The notes under the pieces: model-generated
Database searches by the model: none
Seen by the model: the letters and a program-made list of their open reading frames with translations, nothing else
Told to the model about the DNA's origin: nothing
Made by a program: the position numbers and the translations under genes
Assembly (NCBI GenBank): GCA_041389525.1
Contig: JAWKRR010000009.1
Location: 1-64,000 of the forward strand
DNA length: 64,000 nucleotides
Direction of reading: 5' to 3'
Origin: JACKFB01 sp041389525
GTDB lineage: Bacteria; Myxococcota_A; UBA9042; PHBI01; JACKFB01
In this document: one piece after another, positions 49,802 to 58,148 of the stretch
How positions within the stretch are numbered: position 1 is the stretch's first letter
Layout: every line of letters begins with the position of its first letter

Positions 49802-51078
49802 GCCGCTCCCTCCTCGCCGTCACCGCCCTCGGCCTGCTCTGCGCCGCGGCGCCGCCGACCCGCGCCCACGAAGGCCACGCCCCCGACGAGGCGCACGCCC
49901 GCTACCGCGTCGTGGTCCCGCCCGCCGCCGACTCTCGCGGAAACCACGTCGACCCCTTGCTCACCCTGGTGCTCTTCAGCGACCTGCAATGCCCCTACTG
50001 CGCGCGCCTGCTCCCCGTCCTCGACCGGCTCGAGGCCCGCTACCCCGGCGACCTCCGCATCGTCTTTCGCCACTTCCCCCTCCCCTTCCACGCCGAGGCC
50101 GCGCGCGCGGCCCGCGCCACGGTCTGCGCCGCGCGCCAAGAGCGCTTCTGGCCCATGCACGACCGCATCTTCGCCCGGCAGTCGGACCTCGCCGGCGCGG
50201 ACTTCTCGGTCTGGGCGGGTGAGCTCGGCGCCGACCCGGAGGCCTTCCGCGAGTGCATGCGCGACCCAGCCAGCGCCGCGGCGGTGGAAGACGACAAGGC
50301 GGCGGCCCGCGAGCTCGAGGTGCGCGGCACCCCGACCACCTTCATCAACGGCGTGAAGCTGGTCGGCGCGCACCCGGCCGAGGACTTCGAGGCCCTCTGC
50401 GACGAGGAGCTGGCCCGCGCGAGAGCGCGCCTGGGCGCCGGCGTCCCGCGCGCGCAGATCTACGAAGACGCAGTCCGCGACGGGCTGATCCGCGAGCCCC
50501 TCGCCCCCCTGGCCCTCCCCGTGCGCACCGCGGGCAGCCCCCGCCTCGGCCCGCAGCGGGCCGCCGTCGAGGTGGTCGTCTTCTCCGATTTCGAATGCCC
50601 CTACTGTGAAATCGCAGCCCGAGATCTGCGCGAGTACCAAGCGACCGACCCGGAGCGCATCGCCGTGGTCTTCAAGCAGCTCCCGCTCCCCCAGCACGAG
50701 GACGCCCTGGCGGCCGCCCGCGCCGCCATCTGCGCTGGCGAGCAGTCGAAGTTCTGGCCCATGCACGACGCGCTCTTCGCGGCCCAAGCGAGGCTGTCCT
50801 CCGCCCCCTGGACGGCGCTGGTCGCGCAGCTCGGCCTCGACCGCCGCGCGTTCGACGCCTGCATGTCCAGCCGGCGCCCCGACGATCGGGTCGGCGCGGA
50901 CATCGACGACGCGGACGCCCTGGGCGTGACCGCCACCCCGAGCGTCTACATGAACGGCCGCCGGCTCATCTCAGGTGGCACCGAGCCAGCCACCCTCGAA
51001 CGAATCGCTCGCCGCTACCTCGCCGACACCCCCAACGGGCGGGGACGAAACGGCAAAGCGCGCGCAGCTGGCCCGTGA
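49798..51078 (+). CDS. Tandem DsbA-like thioredoxin-fold protein
   Basis: A 426-residue exported protein with a signal peptide (LLAVTALGLLCAAAPPTRA). It has two DsbA-type thioredoxin domains in tandem, each with a CPYC active site (Cys65-Cys68 and Cys267-Cys270), each with an FWPMHD helix motif and a cis-Pro loop (GTPTTFING, ATPSVYMNG). The duplication is internal. Such proteins catalyse disulfide formation or reduction in the periplasm. It is coupled to the subtilase gene (ATGA overlap) and lies 84 bases before a protein with 13 Cys-rich repeats, so it may fold the Cys-rich surface proteins. Confidence 0.93.
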   Translation: MSRSLLAVTALGLLCAAAPPTRAHEGHAPDEAHARYRVVVPPAADSRGNHVDPLLTLVLFSDLQCPYCARLLPVLDRLEARYPGDLRIVFRHFPLPFHAEAARAARATVCAARQERFWPMHDRIFARQSDLAGADFSVWAGELGADPEAFRECMRDPASAAAVEDDKAAARELEVRGTPTTFINGVKLVGAHPAEDFEALCDEELARARARLGAGVPRAQIYEDAVRDGLIREPLAPLALPVRTAGSPRLGPQRAAVEVVVFSDFECPYCEIAARDLREYQATDPERIAVVFKQLPLPQHEDALAAARAAICAGEQSKFWPMHDALFAAQARLSSAPWTALVAQLGLDRRAFDACMSSRRPDDRVGADIDDADALGVTATPSVYMNGRRLISGGTEPATLERIARRYLADTPNGRGRNGKARAAGP

Positions 51079-51103
51079 CCTGACACCGCAAACACGCTAA
51101 GAT
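51075..51103 (+). promoter_or_regulatory. Possible promoter of the VWC-repeat gene
   Basis: GTGACC (51075-51080), 17-base spacer, TAAGAT (51098-51103). It overlaps the stop codon of the DsbA-like gene, giving a leader of about 50 bases. Confidence 0.4.
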
Positions 51104-51162
51104 ACTGGCCGTGCGGCGTCCCCCGAGGCCTGGGGTTCGCCGACCGCACACGGAGAGTCAAG

Positions 51163-53568
51163 ATGCCGCAGCAACTGAGTTTTTCGTCGGGTCGTCGGCT
51201 CGTCACCGCCCTGGCACTGGGTGTGGTCGCAGCGTTCGCCATGGGCGCGGAGGGCGACGCATGCAACCCCGGCCCAGCGACCGAGACGACCTGCGTCGTC
51301 GCCGGCACCGAGTACGCGGTGGGGGCGGCGGTCCCGTCGACCGACTGCAACACCTGTACGTGCACCAGCGACGGCACCGTGGCCTGCACCGCGATGGGCT
51401 GCCCCACGAGCTGCAGCTACGGGGGCAAGACCTACCAGGCCGGCGAGAGCTTCCCTGACGCCGACGGCTGCAACACCTGCACCTGCGACGCCGGTGGCTC
51501 GGTCAGCTGCACCGAGAAGGCCTGCGTCGCCACCTGCGATTACGCAGGTAAATCCTGGGTGGCCGGCGACACCTTCCCCGCGGAGGACGGCTGCAACACC
51601 TGCACCTGCCTCGACAGCGGCGCGGTGGCCTGCACGAAGATCGCCTGCCCCGTGGCGGGCTGCACGGTGGGCGGCGTGGAGTACGCCGTGGGCGCGGTGT
51701 TCCCTGACACCGACGGCTGCAACTCCTGCACCTGCCTCGCGGACGGAAGCGTCGCCTGCACCGATAAGGCCTGCGCGGCCGTGTGCACTTACGACGGCCT
51801 GGGCTACCAGACCGGCGACCAGTTCCCGTCCATCGACGGCTGCACCACCTGCATCTGCCGCGCCGACGGCACGGTGGAGTGCGCCCAAACCTTCGCGCCG
51901 TGCGTGCCGACGCGCTGCGAGCACGGCGGGCAGTCCTACGACATCGGCGAGCGCTTCGACGCGGGCCCCGGCGGCTGCAAAGAGTGCATCTGCCTCGAAG
52001 GGGCGGAGGTCTACTGCTCGAAGAAGCCCTGCCCCGCGCCCGGTTGCGAGGTGAACGGCCAGTACTACGAGGTCGGCGCGAGCTACCCGGCGGGCGACGG
52101 CTGCAACACCTGCACCTGCGTCGAGAGCGGCCAGTCGGTCTGCTCGCTGAAGCCCTGTGTCGAGCCCGTCTGCGTATACGGCGACATGAAATACCCGGTG
52201 GGCGCCCAGTGGGACGCCGGCCCGGGTGGGTGCAACGAGTGCTCGTGTCTCGAGGGCGGCGTCGTCTACTGCACCAAGCCCGCGTGCCCGCCCAAGGGCT
52301 GCGAGTCCGGCGGCGTCTTCTACGAGATCGGACAGACCTTCAAGGCCGCCGACGGCTGCAACACCTGCACCTGCGGCGCGGACGGCGTGGTGGTCTGCAC
52401 CAAGATCGGGTGCGTCGACTCCTGCTCGTACGGCGGCAAGACCTACGCGGCCGGCGCCTCGTTCCCGGCGACCGACGGCTGCAACACCTGCACCTGCGGC
52501 AAGGGCGGCGCGGTCGCCTGCACCAAGATCGCCTGCCCGAGCGGCTGCAGCTACGGCGGCGCCAAGTACCTGCCCGGCGACAAGTTCCCCGCCGAGGACG
52601 GCTGCAACACCTGCACCTGCATGGCGGGCGGCGGTGTCGCCTGCACCGAGAAGGCCTGCGTGGAGGGCTGCTACGAGGGCGGCAAGTACTACGCGCCCGG
52701 CGAGTCCTTCCCCTCGAGCGACGGCTGCAACACCTGCACCTGCATGAAGGGCGGCCTCGTCGCCTGCACGCTCATCGCCTGTGTCGAGGGCTGCTTCTAC
52801 GGGGACGAGTACTACATGCCCGGCGACACCTTCGCGGCCACGGACGGCTGCAACACCTGCACCTGCGGCAAGGGCGGCGCGGTCGCCTGCACCAAGAAGG
52901 CGTGCCTCTGCGACCCGAAGGCCGAGTGGTGGCGCCAATACGTCGGCAGCTCCCCCGAGATGTGCATGGTCATCAAGTACGCGTGTGTCGAGAACACCTC
53001 GCACTTCTCCAACGCCTGCGGATGCGGCTGCGAGCAGTCCGCCGACTGCCCGAAGGTGCTGAGCTGCGGCGGCGCGGTCGGCTGCGACATCGACGCGCTG
53101 AAGGCGAAGTGCCCCTTCTCCGAGGTTGAGACCACCGTCCCGGACAACGGCTGCACGGTCGAGTCGCCGTGCAAAGACTCGTGGTCCATGTGCTGGGCTC
53201 CCGGCCAGAAGCTGCCGTGCGGCGCCTGCTTCGTCCCCGACCCGAGCGAGGTCTGCTTCGAGGACGTCGAGTGCGGCAAGGGCCAAATCTGCGGCCCCGA
53301 CCAGAGCTCGTGCTCCTGCACCGGCGAGTGGGTCTGCACCGCGGGCTGCGTGTCGTCGAAGGACTGCAAGACCGGCGAGAAGTGTGGCCTCGATGGCCAC
53401 TGCGCCCCCACGGCGTGCTCGGCTTCGTCGGACTGCCCCACGAACTTCGACTGCACCGCCGGCCAGTGCAACCGCCGCCAGTGCAAGGCGAGCGCGGCCT
53501 GCAGCGGTCAGTGCGTGAACGGTCAGTGCTACGAGGCCGCCGGCTACTGCTCGCCGCCCCCTCCCTGA
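51163..53568 (+). CDS. Secreted protein with 13 VWC-like Cys-rich repeats
   Basis: An 801-residue exported protein with a signal sequence (LVTALALGVVAAFAMGA). Residues about 44-580 contain 13 tandem units resembling von Willebrand factor type C domains, each about 40 residues: GG-x-x-Y-x-x-G-x-x-F-P-x-x-DGCNTCTC-x-x-GG-x-VACTxxAC. Two units (6 and 8) carry a variant GPGGC core. The C-terminal 220 residues are also Cys-rich, with Dickkopf/EB-like pairs (CSASSDCPTNFDC) and a final proline run. VWC domains bind proteins in animals; in bacteria the role is unknown. It needs many disulfides, and the DsbA-like gene lies just upstream. Confidence 0.85.
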   Translation: MPQQLSFSSGRRLVTALALGVVAAFAMGAEGDACNPGPATETTCVVAGTEYAVGAAVPSTDCNTCTCTSDGTVACTAMGCPTSCSYGGKTYQAGESFPDADGCNTCTCDAGGSVSCTEKACVATCDYAGKSWVAGDTFPAEDGCNTCTCLDSGAVACTKIACPVAGCTVGGVEYAVGAVFPDTDGCNSCTCLADGSVACTDKACAAVCTYDGLGYQTGDQFPSIDGCTTCICRADGTVECAQTFAPCVPTRCEHGGQSYDIGERFDAGPGGCKECICLEGAEVYCSKKPCPAPGCEVNGQYYEVGASYPAGDGCNTCTCVESGQSVCSLKPCVEPVCVYGDMKYPVGAQWDAGPGGCNECSCLEGGVVYCTKPACPPKGCESGGVFYEIGQTFKAADGCNTCTCGADGVVVCTKIGCVDSCSYGGKTYAAGASFPATDGCNTCTCGKGGAVACTKIACPSGCSYGGAKYLPGDKFPAEDGCNTCTCMAGGGVACTEKACVEGCYEGGKYYAPGESFPSSDGCNTCTCMKGGLVACTLIACVEGCFYGDEYYMPGDTFAATDGCNTCTCGKGGAVACTKKACLCDPKAEWWRQYVGSSPEMCMVIKYACVENTSHFSNACGCGCEQSADCPKVLSCGGAVGCDIDALKAKCPFSEVETTVPDNGCTVESPCKDSWSMCWAPGQKLPCGACFVPDPSEVCFEDVECGKGQICGPDQSSCSCTGEWVCTAGCVSSKDCKTGEKCGLDGHCAPTACSASSDCPTNFDCTAGQCNRRQCKASAACSGQCVNGQCYEAAGYCSPPPP
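51292..52905 (+). repeat. 13-unit tandem VWC repeat array
   Basis: Units of about 117-132 bases. The block encoding DGCNTCTC is nearly identical at DNA level in at least eight units, so recombination between them could change the copy number. Confidence 0.85.
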
Positions 53569-53575
53569 GGGCTCC

Positions 53576-54046
53576 ATGCACACCCAAGTCCGCACGCTGA
53601 ATGACACCGCGGCACGCAGCAGCGCTCGCAGCGCTGCTCGCGTGACCCTACGAGTCGCTGCGTTGGCGGGGCTCGGCCTCGTGGTTGCCGGCTGCGAGTC
53701 GGAAGGGTGTCCGCCGATCGGAATGATCGCGGTGGAGTTGGAGGTCCAGGATGCGGAGACCCTGACCAGCCTGTGTGACGCTACAGTGGAGTTCGTCTGG
53801 CCGAGCGAGCCATCGTCTTGGCAAACTGCCCAGTTCTACGCGCGGACTCCGGGCTCTGTGCCCCCCGTTTGCGAGTGGTGGGTCCCGGGCCTGAACGGGG
53901 GCGAGTACAAACTGCGCGCGAGCCTGCCAGGATACCGGTCCGCAGAGACGATTGTAGACGTCGAGGCTACCGACGAATTTTGCTTCCGGCTCAAGACCGT
54001 GGACTTCGCGTTCCGGCTTGAGCAGGACGGCTCGGCGCCGCGCTGA
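53576..54046 (+). CDS. Small lipoprotein with carboxypeptidase-regulatory-like fold
   Basis: A 156-residue lipoprotein, lipobox VVAGC near residue 40 after an Ala/Arg-rich N-terminus. The mature part has a beta pattern IAVELEVQDAETLTSLCDATVEF, then LNGGEYKLRASLPGYRS, similar to carboxypeptidase-regulatory or PEGA-like domains, with conserved Cys that may form disulfides. It follows the VWC-repeat gene by 7 bases and is likely co-transcribed. No specific function is recognised. Confidence 0.65.
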   Translation: MHTQVRTLNDTAARSSARSAARVTLRVAALAGLGLVVAGCESEGCPPIGMIAVELEVQDAETLTSLCDATVEFVWPSEPSSWQTAQFYARTPGSVPPVCEWWVPGLNGGEYKLRASLPGYRSAETIVDVEATDEFCFRLKTVDFAFRLEQDGSAPR

Positions 54047-54291
54047 GGCATGGGCGGCTGGGCTCCCCAATCCGAACCGCGACGGAGTCCCCGCGTACAC
54101 GAAGCCTGCGGCTCGGGATGAGATACCCCGACCCCCTGCCTGAGCGGGCCGGGCCGCGCACAAATTCGAGTCGCCACGCGGCGTTGGGTCATATAGCTGC
54201 AGAGTTTTTTGACCGCGCCCCGGAGCCGTCGGAACCTCTTCCCGTCGCCCGCATGCAGCGCTTCCCGCTGTGCGGCCCGACGCGGACCTGG

Positions 54292-54296
54292 GGAGG
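54292..54296 (+). promoter_or_regulatory. Shine-Dalgarno deciding the start at 54301
   Basis: GGAGG, 4 bases before the ATG at 54301. It argues against an in-frame start at 54118, which would add 61 low-quality residues. Confidence 0.6.
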
Positions 54297-54300
54297 ACGC

Positions 54301-54936
54301 ATGCTTCGCAATCGCGTGGTGACCGATATTCCGACGCTCGTGGAGTTCGCAGAGCAGTGCGAGCCGCACGTCGAGACGCCGCCGACCTCACGGCTGCTCC
54401 GTGGCGGGCTGGTGCGCGGCTTCTACCACCCGCTCGGCGGGCTGGTGGCGGGCTACATCGTCAACACGGGCAGCACGCACTTTCACGCGTTCGACGTGGT
54501 CCCCTCGACTGGCCCGCTGACCCTCGCGCCGGGTGCCGAGGAGCTGATCTGCGAGGTCTCGCACCTGTGGCTGCGCTCGTCGCTGTCGTCGTCGGACCGC
54601 CGCAGCTTTTACGAGGCGTTGACTGCCGATTTGACGTCTTGCGAGCGCCCCTACCTGCTGGTCACGAGCCAGCTGACCGCCGCGCACCTGCTGGACTCGC
54701 TGGAGGTGCGCGCCGTGCTCTACGAAGGCCCGATCGCCGGGCGCCCGCCCCACGAGGTCACCCGCGTCGCGGCGGTGCGCACCGAGGAGTGGATCGGCGC
54801 CCATTGCCTGCCCCACATCGAGCGGCCGCGCACCTCCGTGGCCGAGTGGCTGGCCCTGACCAGCGACCCGTTGCCGAGCTCGAGCGCTGCGCCCTCGCAG
54901 ATGAGCGCGCCCGCCGCTGCGGCTCAGCACGCGTAG
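54301..54936 (+). CDS. Uncharacterised protein, possible acyltransferase fold
   Basis: A 211-residue soluble protein with no signal peptide. The centre (GGLVAGYIVNTGSTHFHAF, ICEVSHLWLRSSLSSSDRRSFYEAL, LLVTSQLTAAHLLDSL) has an alternating strand-helix pattern that faintly recalls GNAT-like N-acyltransferases, where a Glu precedes the acceptor strand. The resemblance is too weak to assign. The end is Ala/Ser-rich. It is preceded by a 254-base non-coding region containing a TATAGC sequence and a T6 run. It converges on the esterase gene. Confidence 0.6.
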   Translation: MLRNRVVTDIPTLVEFAEQCEPHVETPPTSRLLRGGLVRGFYHPLGGLVAGYIVNTGSTHFHAFDVVPSTGPLTLAPGAEELICEVSHLWLRSSLSSSDRRSFYEALTADLTSCERPYLLVTSQLTAAHLLDSLEVRAVLYEGPIAGRPPHEVTRVAAVRTEEWIGAHCLPHIERPRTSVAEWLALTSDPLPSSSAAPSQMSAPAAAAQHA

Positions 54937-54944
54937 CCGCCCAG

Positions 54945-54974
54945 CCGTCGGCTCGCCGGACTCCCGCGCGACGG
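54945..54974. terminator. Weak bidirectional hairpin
   Basis: 6-bp stem CCGTCG/CGACGG (54945-54950, 54969-54974) with an 18-nt loop in the 39-base gap between convergent genes. No T-tract. Confidence 0.35.
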
Positions 54975-54975
54975 G

Positions 54976-56220
54976 CTAGGCCGACCGCACCCGCTCGAGG
55001 AAGGCCGCGATGCCGTCCAGCGCGAGGTTGGTGCGCAGCGAGTAGAAGATGTCGAAGGCGTGCTGGGCGCCCCGCAGCTCGGCGTAGGCCACCGTGGAGT
55101 CAGGCGCCGCCTGCCTCAGCGCGTCGCGAAATCGCCGCGCCTGGGTGACCGGCACCATGGAGTCGCGGTCGCCGTGGACGATCAGAAAGGGCGGCGCGTG
55201 CGGGCCGACCTGGTCGATGGGCGAGGCGAGCTTCCACAGCGCCGGGTTCTCTTCGGGCGAGACCTTGAGGACCAGCCGCTCCATCAGGCGCCCCATCCCG
55301 CGGTGCGGCCAGTCGCCGTCGCGGTCCAGCACGTCGTAGACGCCGTACATCGCGACGCAGCCGGCCAGCCGCGTGTCGACCTGCTCGAAGCCGGGCTGCA
55401 GCTCGGGGCGGTTGGGGGTCAGGGCGGCGAGGCTGGCCAGGTGGGCGCCCGCCGAGAGCCCGGCGATGATGACGTGCTCGGGGTCGCCGCCGTGCTCGGC
55501 GATGTGTTCGCGGACCCACGCCAGCGCCCGCTTGATGTCGATGAGGTGGTCGGGGAAGGTCGCCCGCGGGCTGAGGCGGTAGTTAGCGTTGACGACGACC
55601 CAGCCCTCGCCCGCCATGCGGCGCATCAGCGGCAAGCCCTGGGTGTCTTTGGAGCCGATGACCCAGCCGCCGCCGTGGATGTGTAGGAGCACCGGGCGGC
55701 GCTCGCCGGCCTCCTGCGGGCGAAAGACGTCCAAGCGCAGCCGGTAGGTGCCGACCTCGGCGTAGACGATGTTTCGCACCCGCACGACCGCGCGATCGCC
55801 GAAGCGGAAGGGCAGCACGAGGCGGTCGAGGTCGCGCCGGTGGGCTCCGCCAGCCCCCGGTTTGTCGAAGGCGTCGTCGATGGCGTCGATGATCGCCGCG
55901 CGCGTGGTCGCGGCGGGACGCAGCAGCAGCAACATCCCCAGCCAAGCCACGCTGGCGATGCCGAGGCCGAGGTGACCCCAGGGCGTGGTGAAGGCGCCCT
56001 CGGTGTAAAACCACCAGGTGGCGACGAGCTGAAAGACGACGTGGTGGACGGCCAGCTCGGCGATGAACCAGCCCGCGAAGAAGCTGAGCGCGCCCAAGAC
56101 CGCGGGTCGCCGGAAGGGGCGCCAGGCGTTGGCCGTGAGCAGCAGGCTCCAGATGGCGAGGGCGAGGTAGAGGCGGTCCACGAGTGACGGGCTCCGGATG
56201 GCGAGCGGGCGCCGGAGCAT
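54976..56220 (-). CDS. Membrane-anchored HSL-type esterase/lipase
   Basis: A 414-residue protein. Residues about 15-105 contain three or four hydrophobic segments (LYLALAIWSLLL, VLGALSFFAGWFIAEL, ASVAWLGMLLLL). The C-terminal hydrolase domain has the hormone-sensitive-lipase motif LHIHGGGWVIGS (oxyanion hole), nucleophile GLSAGAH (Ser256), Asp in VHGDRDSMVP and His in GAQHAFD. It should hydrolyse short or medium acyl esters at the membrane. The ATG at 56220 is preferred to a longer Arg/Ala-rich reading, but lacks a good Shine-Dalgarno. Confidence 0.87.
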   Translation of the reverse strand: MLRRPLAIRSPSLVDRLYLALAIWSLLLTANAWRPFRRPAVLGALSFFAGWFIAELAVHHVVFQLVATWWFYTEGAFTTPWGHLGLGIASVAWLGMLLLLRPAATTRAAIIDAIDDAFDKPGAGGAHRRDLDRLVLPFRFGDRAVVRVRNIVYAEVGTYRLRLDVFRPQEAGERRPVLLHIHGGGWVIGSKDTQGLPLMRRMAGEGWVVVNANYRLSPRATFPDHLIDIKRALAWVREHIAEHGGDPEHVIIAGLSAGAHLASLAALTPNRPELQPGFEQVDTRLAGCVAMYGVYDVLDRDGDWPHRGMGRLMERLVLKVSPEENPALWKLASPIDQVGPHAPPFLIVHGDRDSMVPVTQARRFRDALRQAAPDSTVAYAELRGAQHAFDIFYSLRTNLALDGIAAFLERVRSA

Positions 56221-56339
56221 ACGCGCGGCGACGCAGCGCGTCACATCCGAGCGCGCCGCGCGGGGGGCGAGCCGCTGCGCTTGGAGCGCCACGGGCGGGT
56301 GAGTTCTGGTAGGCTCCCGCGACTCTTGAGGAGGGACCC

Positions 56340-57344
56340 ATGCGCAAGTCAGCGATCGTGCTCCCGGTAGCCCTTCTACTCGCGAGCGCCTCGTTCATCG
56401 CGGGCTGCGATGACGGCGGCCATGAGGCGGACGCCAGCGGGCAGCCAGACGTGGGCGCGGCGGACGCGGACGCAGAGACGGCCCCCGACGCGGCCACGGA
56501 CGGCGCGGCCGCGGCCCCTGACGCTGACATGGACGCCGACACCGCCGAGGTCGACGCGACGCCCATCACCGCGGAGTCCTGCGACGGCGACGCGACGGTC
56601 ACCGCCATCTTCACGGTCGCCCCCTACGTGCAGAACGTGCTGACGGACTCGGCGTGGATCCTCTGGGAGACGCCCGAGGGCGAGCATGGTGCGGTGGAGT
56701 GGGGCCCCACTGAAGCGCTGGGCCAGACCAGCTGCGGCGGGCTGCGAGGCTTCCTCTTGGACGTCAGCCTCGACCGCACGGAGCTGGTTCACGAGGCCCA
56801 GCTCACCGGCCTCGAGCCCGACACCACCTACTGGTACCGCGCCGTCACCGGCACGTCGCGCAGCAATATCCACCACTTCCGAACCACCCCCACCCGGGAC
56901 TCCGAGGCGCCCCTGCGCTTCGTCGCCATGGCCGACAGCCAGCGCGACGACAACAACCGCACCAAGTTCCGCGAGGTCATCAACGACGGCGTCATCCCCT
57001 TCGTGCGCGCCGCGTTCGGCGAGGACCTGGCCAAGGCGCTCGGGTTCTTCATCGTCGCCGGCGATCTCGTCGACAACGGCTGGCTCTACGAGGAGTGGCA
57101 GACCGACTTCTTCAGCCCGGCCGAGAAGCTCATGCACGAGGTCCCACTCTACGCGGTGCCCGGCAATCACGAAGGCGGCAGCTCGTTTTTCTGGCGCTAC
57201 TTCAAGCTCCCCGAGAACGGCGACGCCCCCTACGTGCCGCACTGGTACTACGTCGATTACTCCAACGTGCGGCTCATCGGGCTGGACTCCAACGCGGGCT
57301 TTCAGACCCAGCCGCAGCTCGACTTTCTTCGGCTGCGATGTTGA
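56340..57344 (+). CDS. Purple-acid-phosphatase-like lipoprotein, N-terminal part (broken frame)
   Basis: Lipoprotein with lipobox FIAGC (about residue 22) and an Asp/Ala-rich linker. A fibronectin-like purple acid phosphatase N-domain follows (PYVQNVLTDSAWILWETP, GLEPDTTYWYRAV), then the metallophosphatase core with metal-ligand motifs MADSQRDD, GDLVDNG and GNHEGG. The frame stops at a TGA at 57342. A piece of about 30 bases around 57333-57362 reads correctly in the +1 frame (CDVDDREDQG), after which the original frame resumes. The original protein would end at 58148, about 600 residues. Cause discussed under findings. Confidence 0.85.
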   Translation: MRKSAIVLPVALLLASASFIAGCDDGGHEADASGQPDVGAADADAETAPDAATDGAAAAPDADMDADTAEVDATPITAESCDGDATVTAIFTVAPYVQNVLTDSAWILWETPEGEHGAVEWGPTEALGQTSCGGLRGFLLDVSLDRTELVHEAQLTGLEPDTTYWYRAVTGTSRSNIHHFRTTPTRDSEAPLRFVAMADSQRDDNNRTKFREVINDGVIPFVRAAFGEDLAKALGFFIVAGDLVDNGWLYEEWQTDFFSPAEKLMHEVPLYAVPGNHEGGSSFFWRYFKLPENGDAPYVPHWYYVDYSNVRLIGLDSNAGFQTQPQLDFLRLRC

Positions 57345-57353
57345 CGATCGTGA

Positions 57354-58148
57354 GGACCAAGGCTGGTCGACTTCGTCTTCGCCCAGCTTCACCACCCCTT
57401 CAAGAGCGAGCTTTGGCTGCACGGCGAGACCGACTACACCGGCGACGTGATGAAGCTGCTCGAGGAGTTCTCGACGCGCTGCGGCAAGCCCAGCATCCAC
57501 TTCTTCGGCCACACGCACGCCTACTCGCGCGGGCAGTCCCGCGACCACAAGCACCCGGATGCAGCGAACGTGGCGAGCGCCGGCGGGGCCATCGACCGCT
57601 GGGCGGACAGCGGGCAAGCGGACTACGACGAGTTCTCGGTCAGCCAGGACACCTGGGGCTTCGTGGTGGTCGAGGTCGAGGCCGGTGATGACCCGAAGTT
57701 CACGCTGCGGCGGGTCAGCCGCGGAAACACTGATTTCCCTGAAGACAACGCGGTGACCGACACGGTGACGGTGAAGCGCTACGACGCGCCGCCGACGCAG
57801 CCGACCGCGGTCGGGCCTGTGGACACGACGGTGTGCGGCGACACCCTGCGCTTGGTCGCCAGCGCGTACGACGACCCCGACTCGGACGCCCAGGCCGGCG
57901 CGCACTGGCAGGTGAGCGCGGACTGCGGTGACTTCGAGGCGCCCGTCTACGAGCGCTGGCGCCAGAACGAGAACTGGTACCGCGGCGTCGACACCCAGGC
58001 CGGCGACGACCTCAGCGACGAGCAGCCCGAGGGCCTGTCGGCCGAGGGCGCCTACTGCTGGCGCGTCCGCTACCGCGACACCAACCTGAGCTGGAGCCCC
58101 TGGTCGGCGCCCGCGGCCTTCACCGTCGGCGGCTGCACCCCACGCTAG
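57354..58148 (+). CDS. Purple-acid-phosphatase-like lipoprotein, C-terminal part
   Basis: Continuation of the metallophosphatase after two compensating frameshifts; there is no start codon or Shine-Dalgarno of its own. It begins LVDFVFAQLHHPF and carries the last metal motif FGHTHAYSRG, the end of the catalytic domain, and a C-terminal beta-domain (TQPTAVGPVDTTVCGD, CWRVRYRDTNLSWSPW) resembling fibronectin type III. With the first part it makes one complete enzyme. Its 3' end overlaps the convergent hydrolase gene. Confidence 0.75.
   Translation, partial: GPRLVDFVFAQLHHPFKSELWLHGETDYTGDVMKLLEEFSTRCGKPSIHFFGHTHAYSRGQSRDHKHPDAANVASAGGAIDRWADSGQADYDEFSVSQDTWGFVVVEVEAGDDPKFTLRRVSRGNTDFPEDNAVTDTVTVKRYDAPPTQPTAVGPVDTTVCGDTLRLVASAYDDPDSDAQAGAHWQVSADCGDFEAPVYERWRQNENWYRGVDTQAGDDLSDEQPEGLSAEGAYCWRVRYRDTNLSWSPWSAPAAFTVGGCTPR

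Noticed and set aside
51292..52905. CRISPR-like regular repeats
   Set aside because: The repeats are in frame, encode a VWC-like protein motif and have diverged spacers that are also coding.
54180..54215. T6 run after the small lipoprotein gene as an intrinsic terminator
   Set aside because: No GC-rich stem lies directly before the T-run, and it is about 160 bases past the stop codon.
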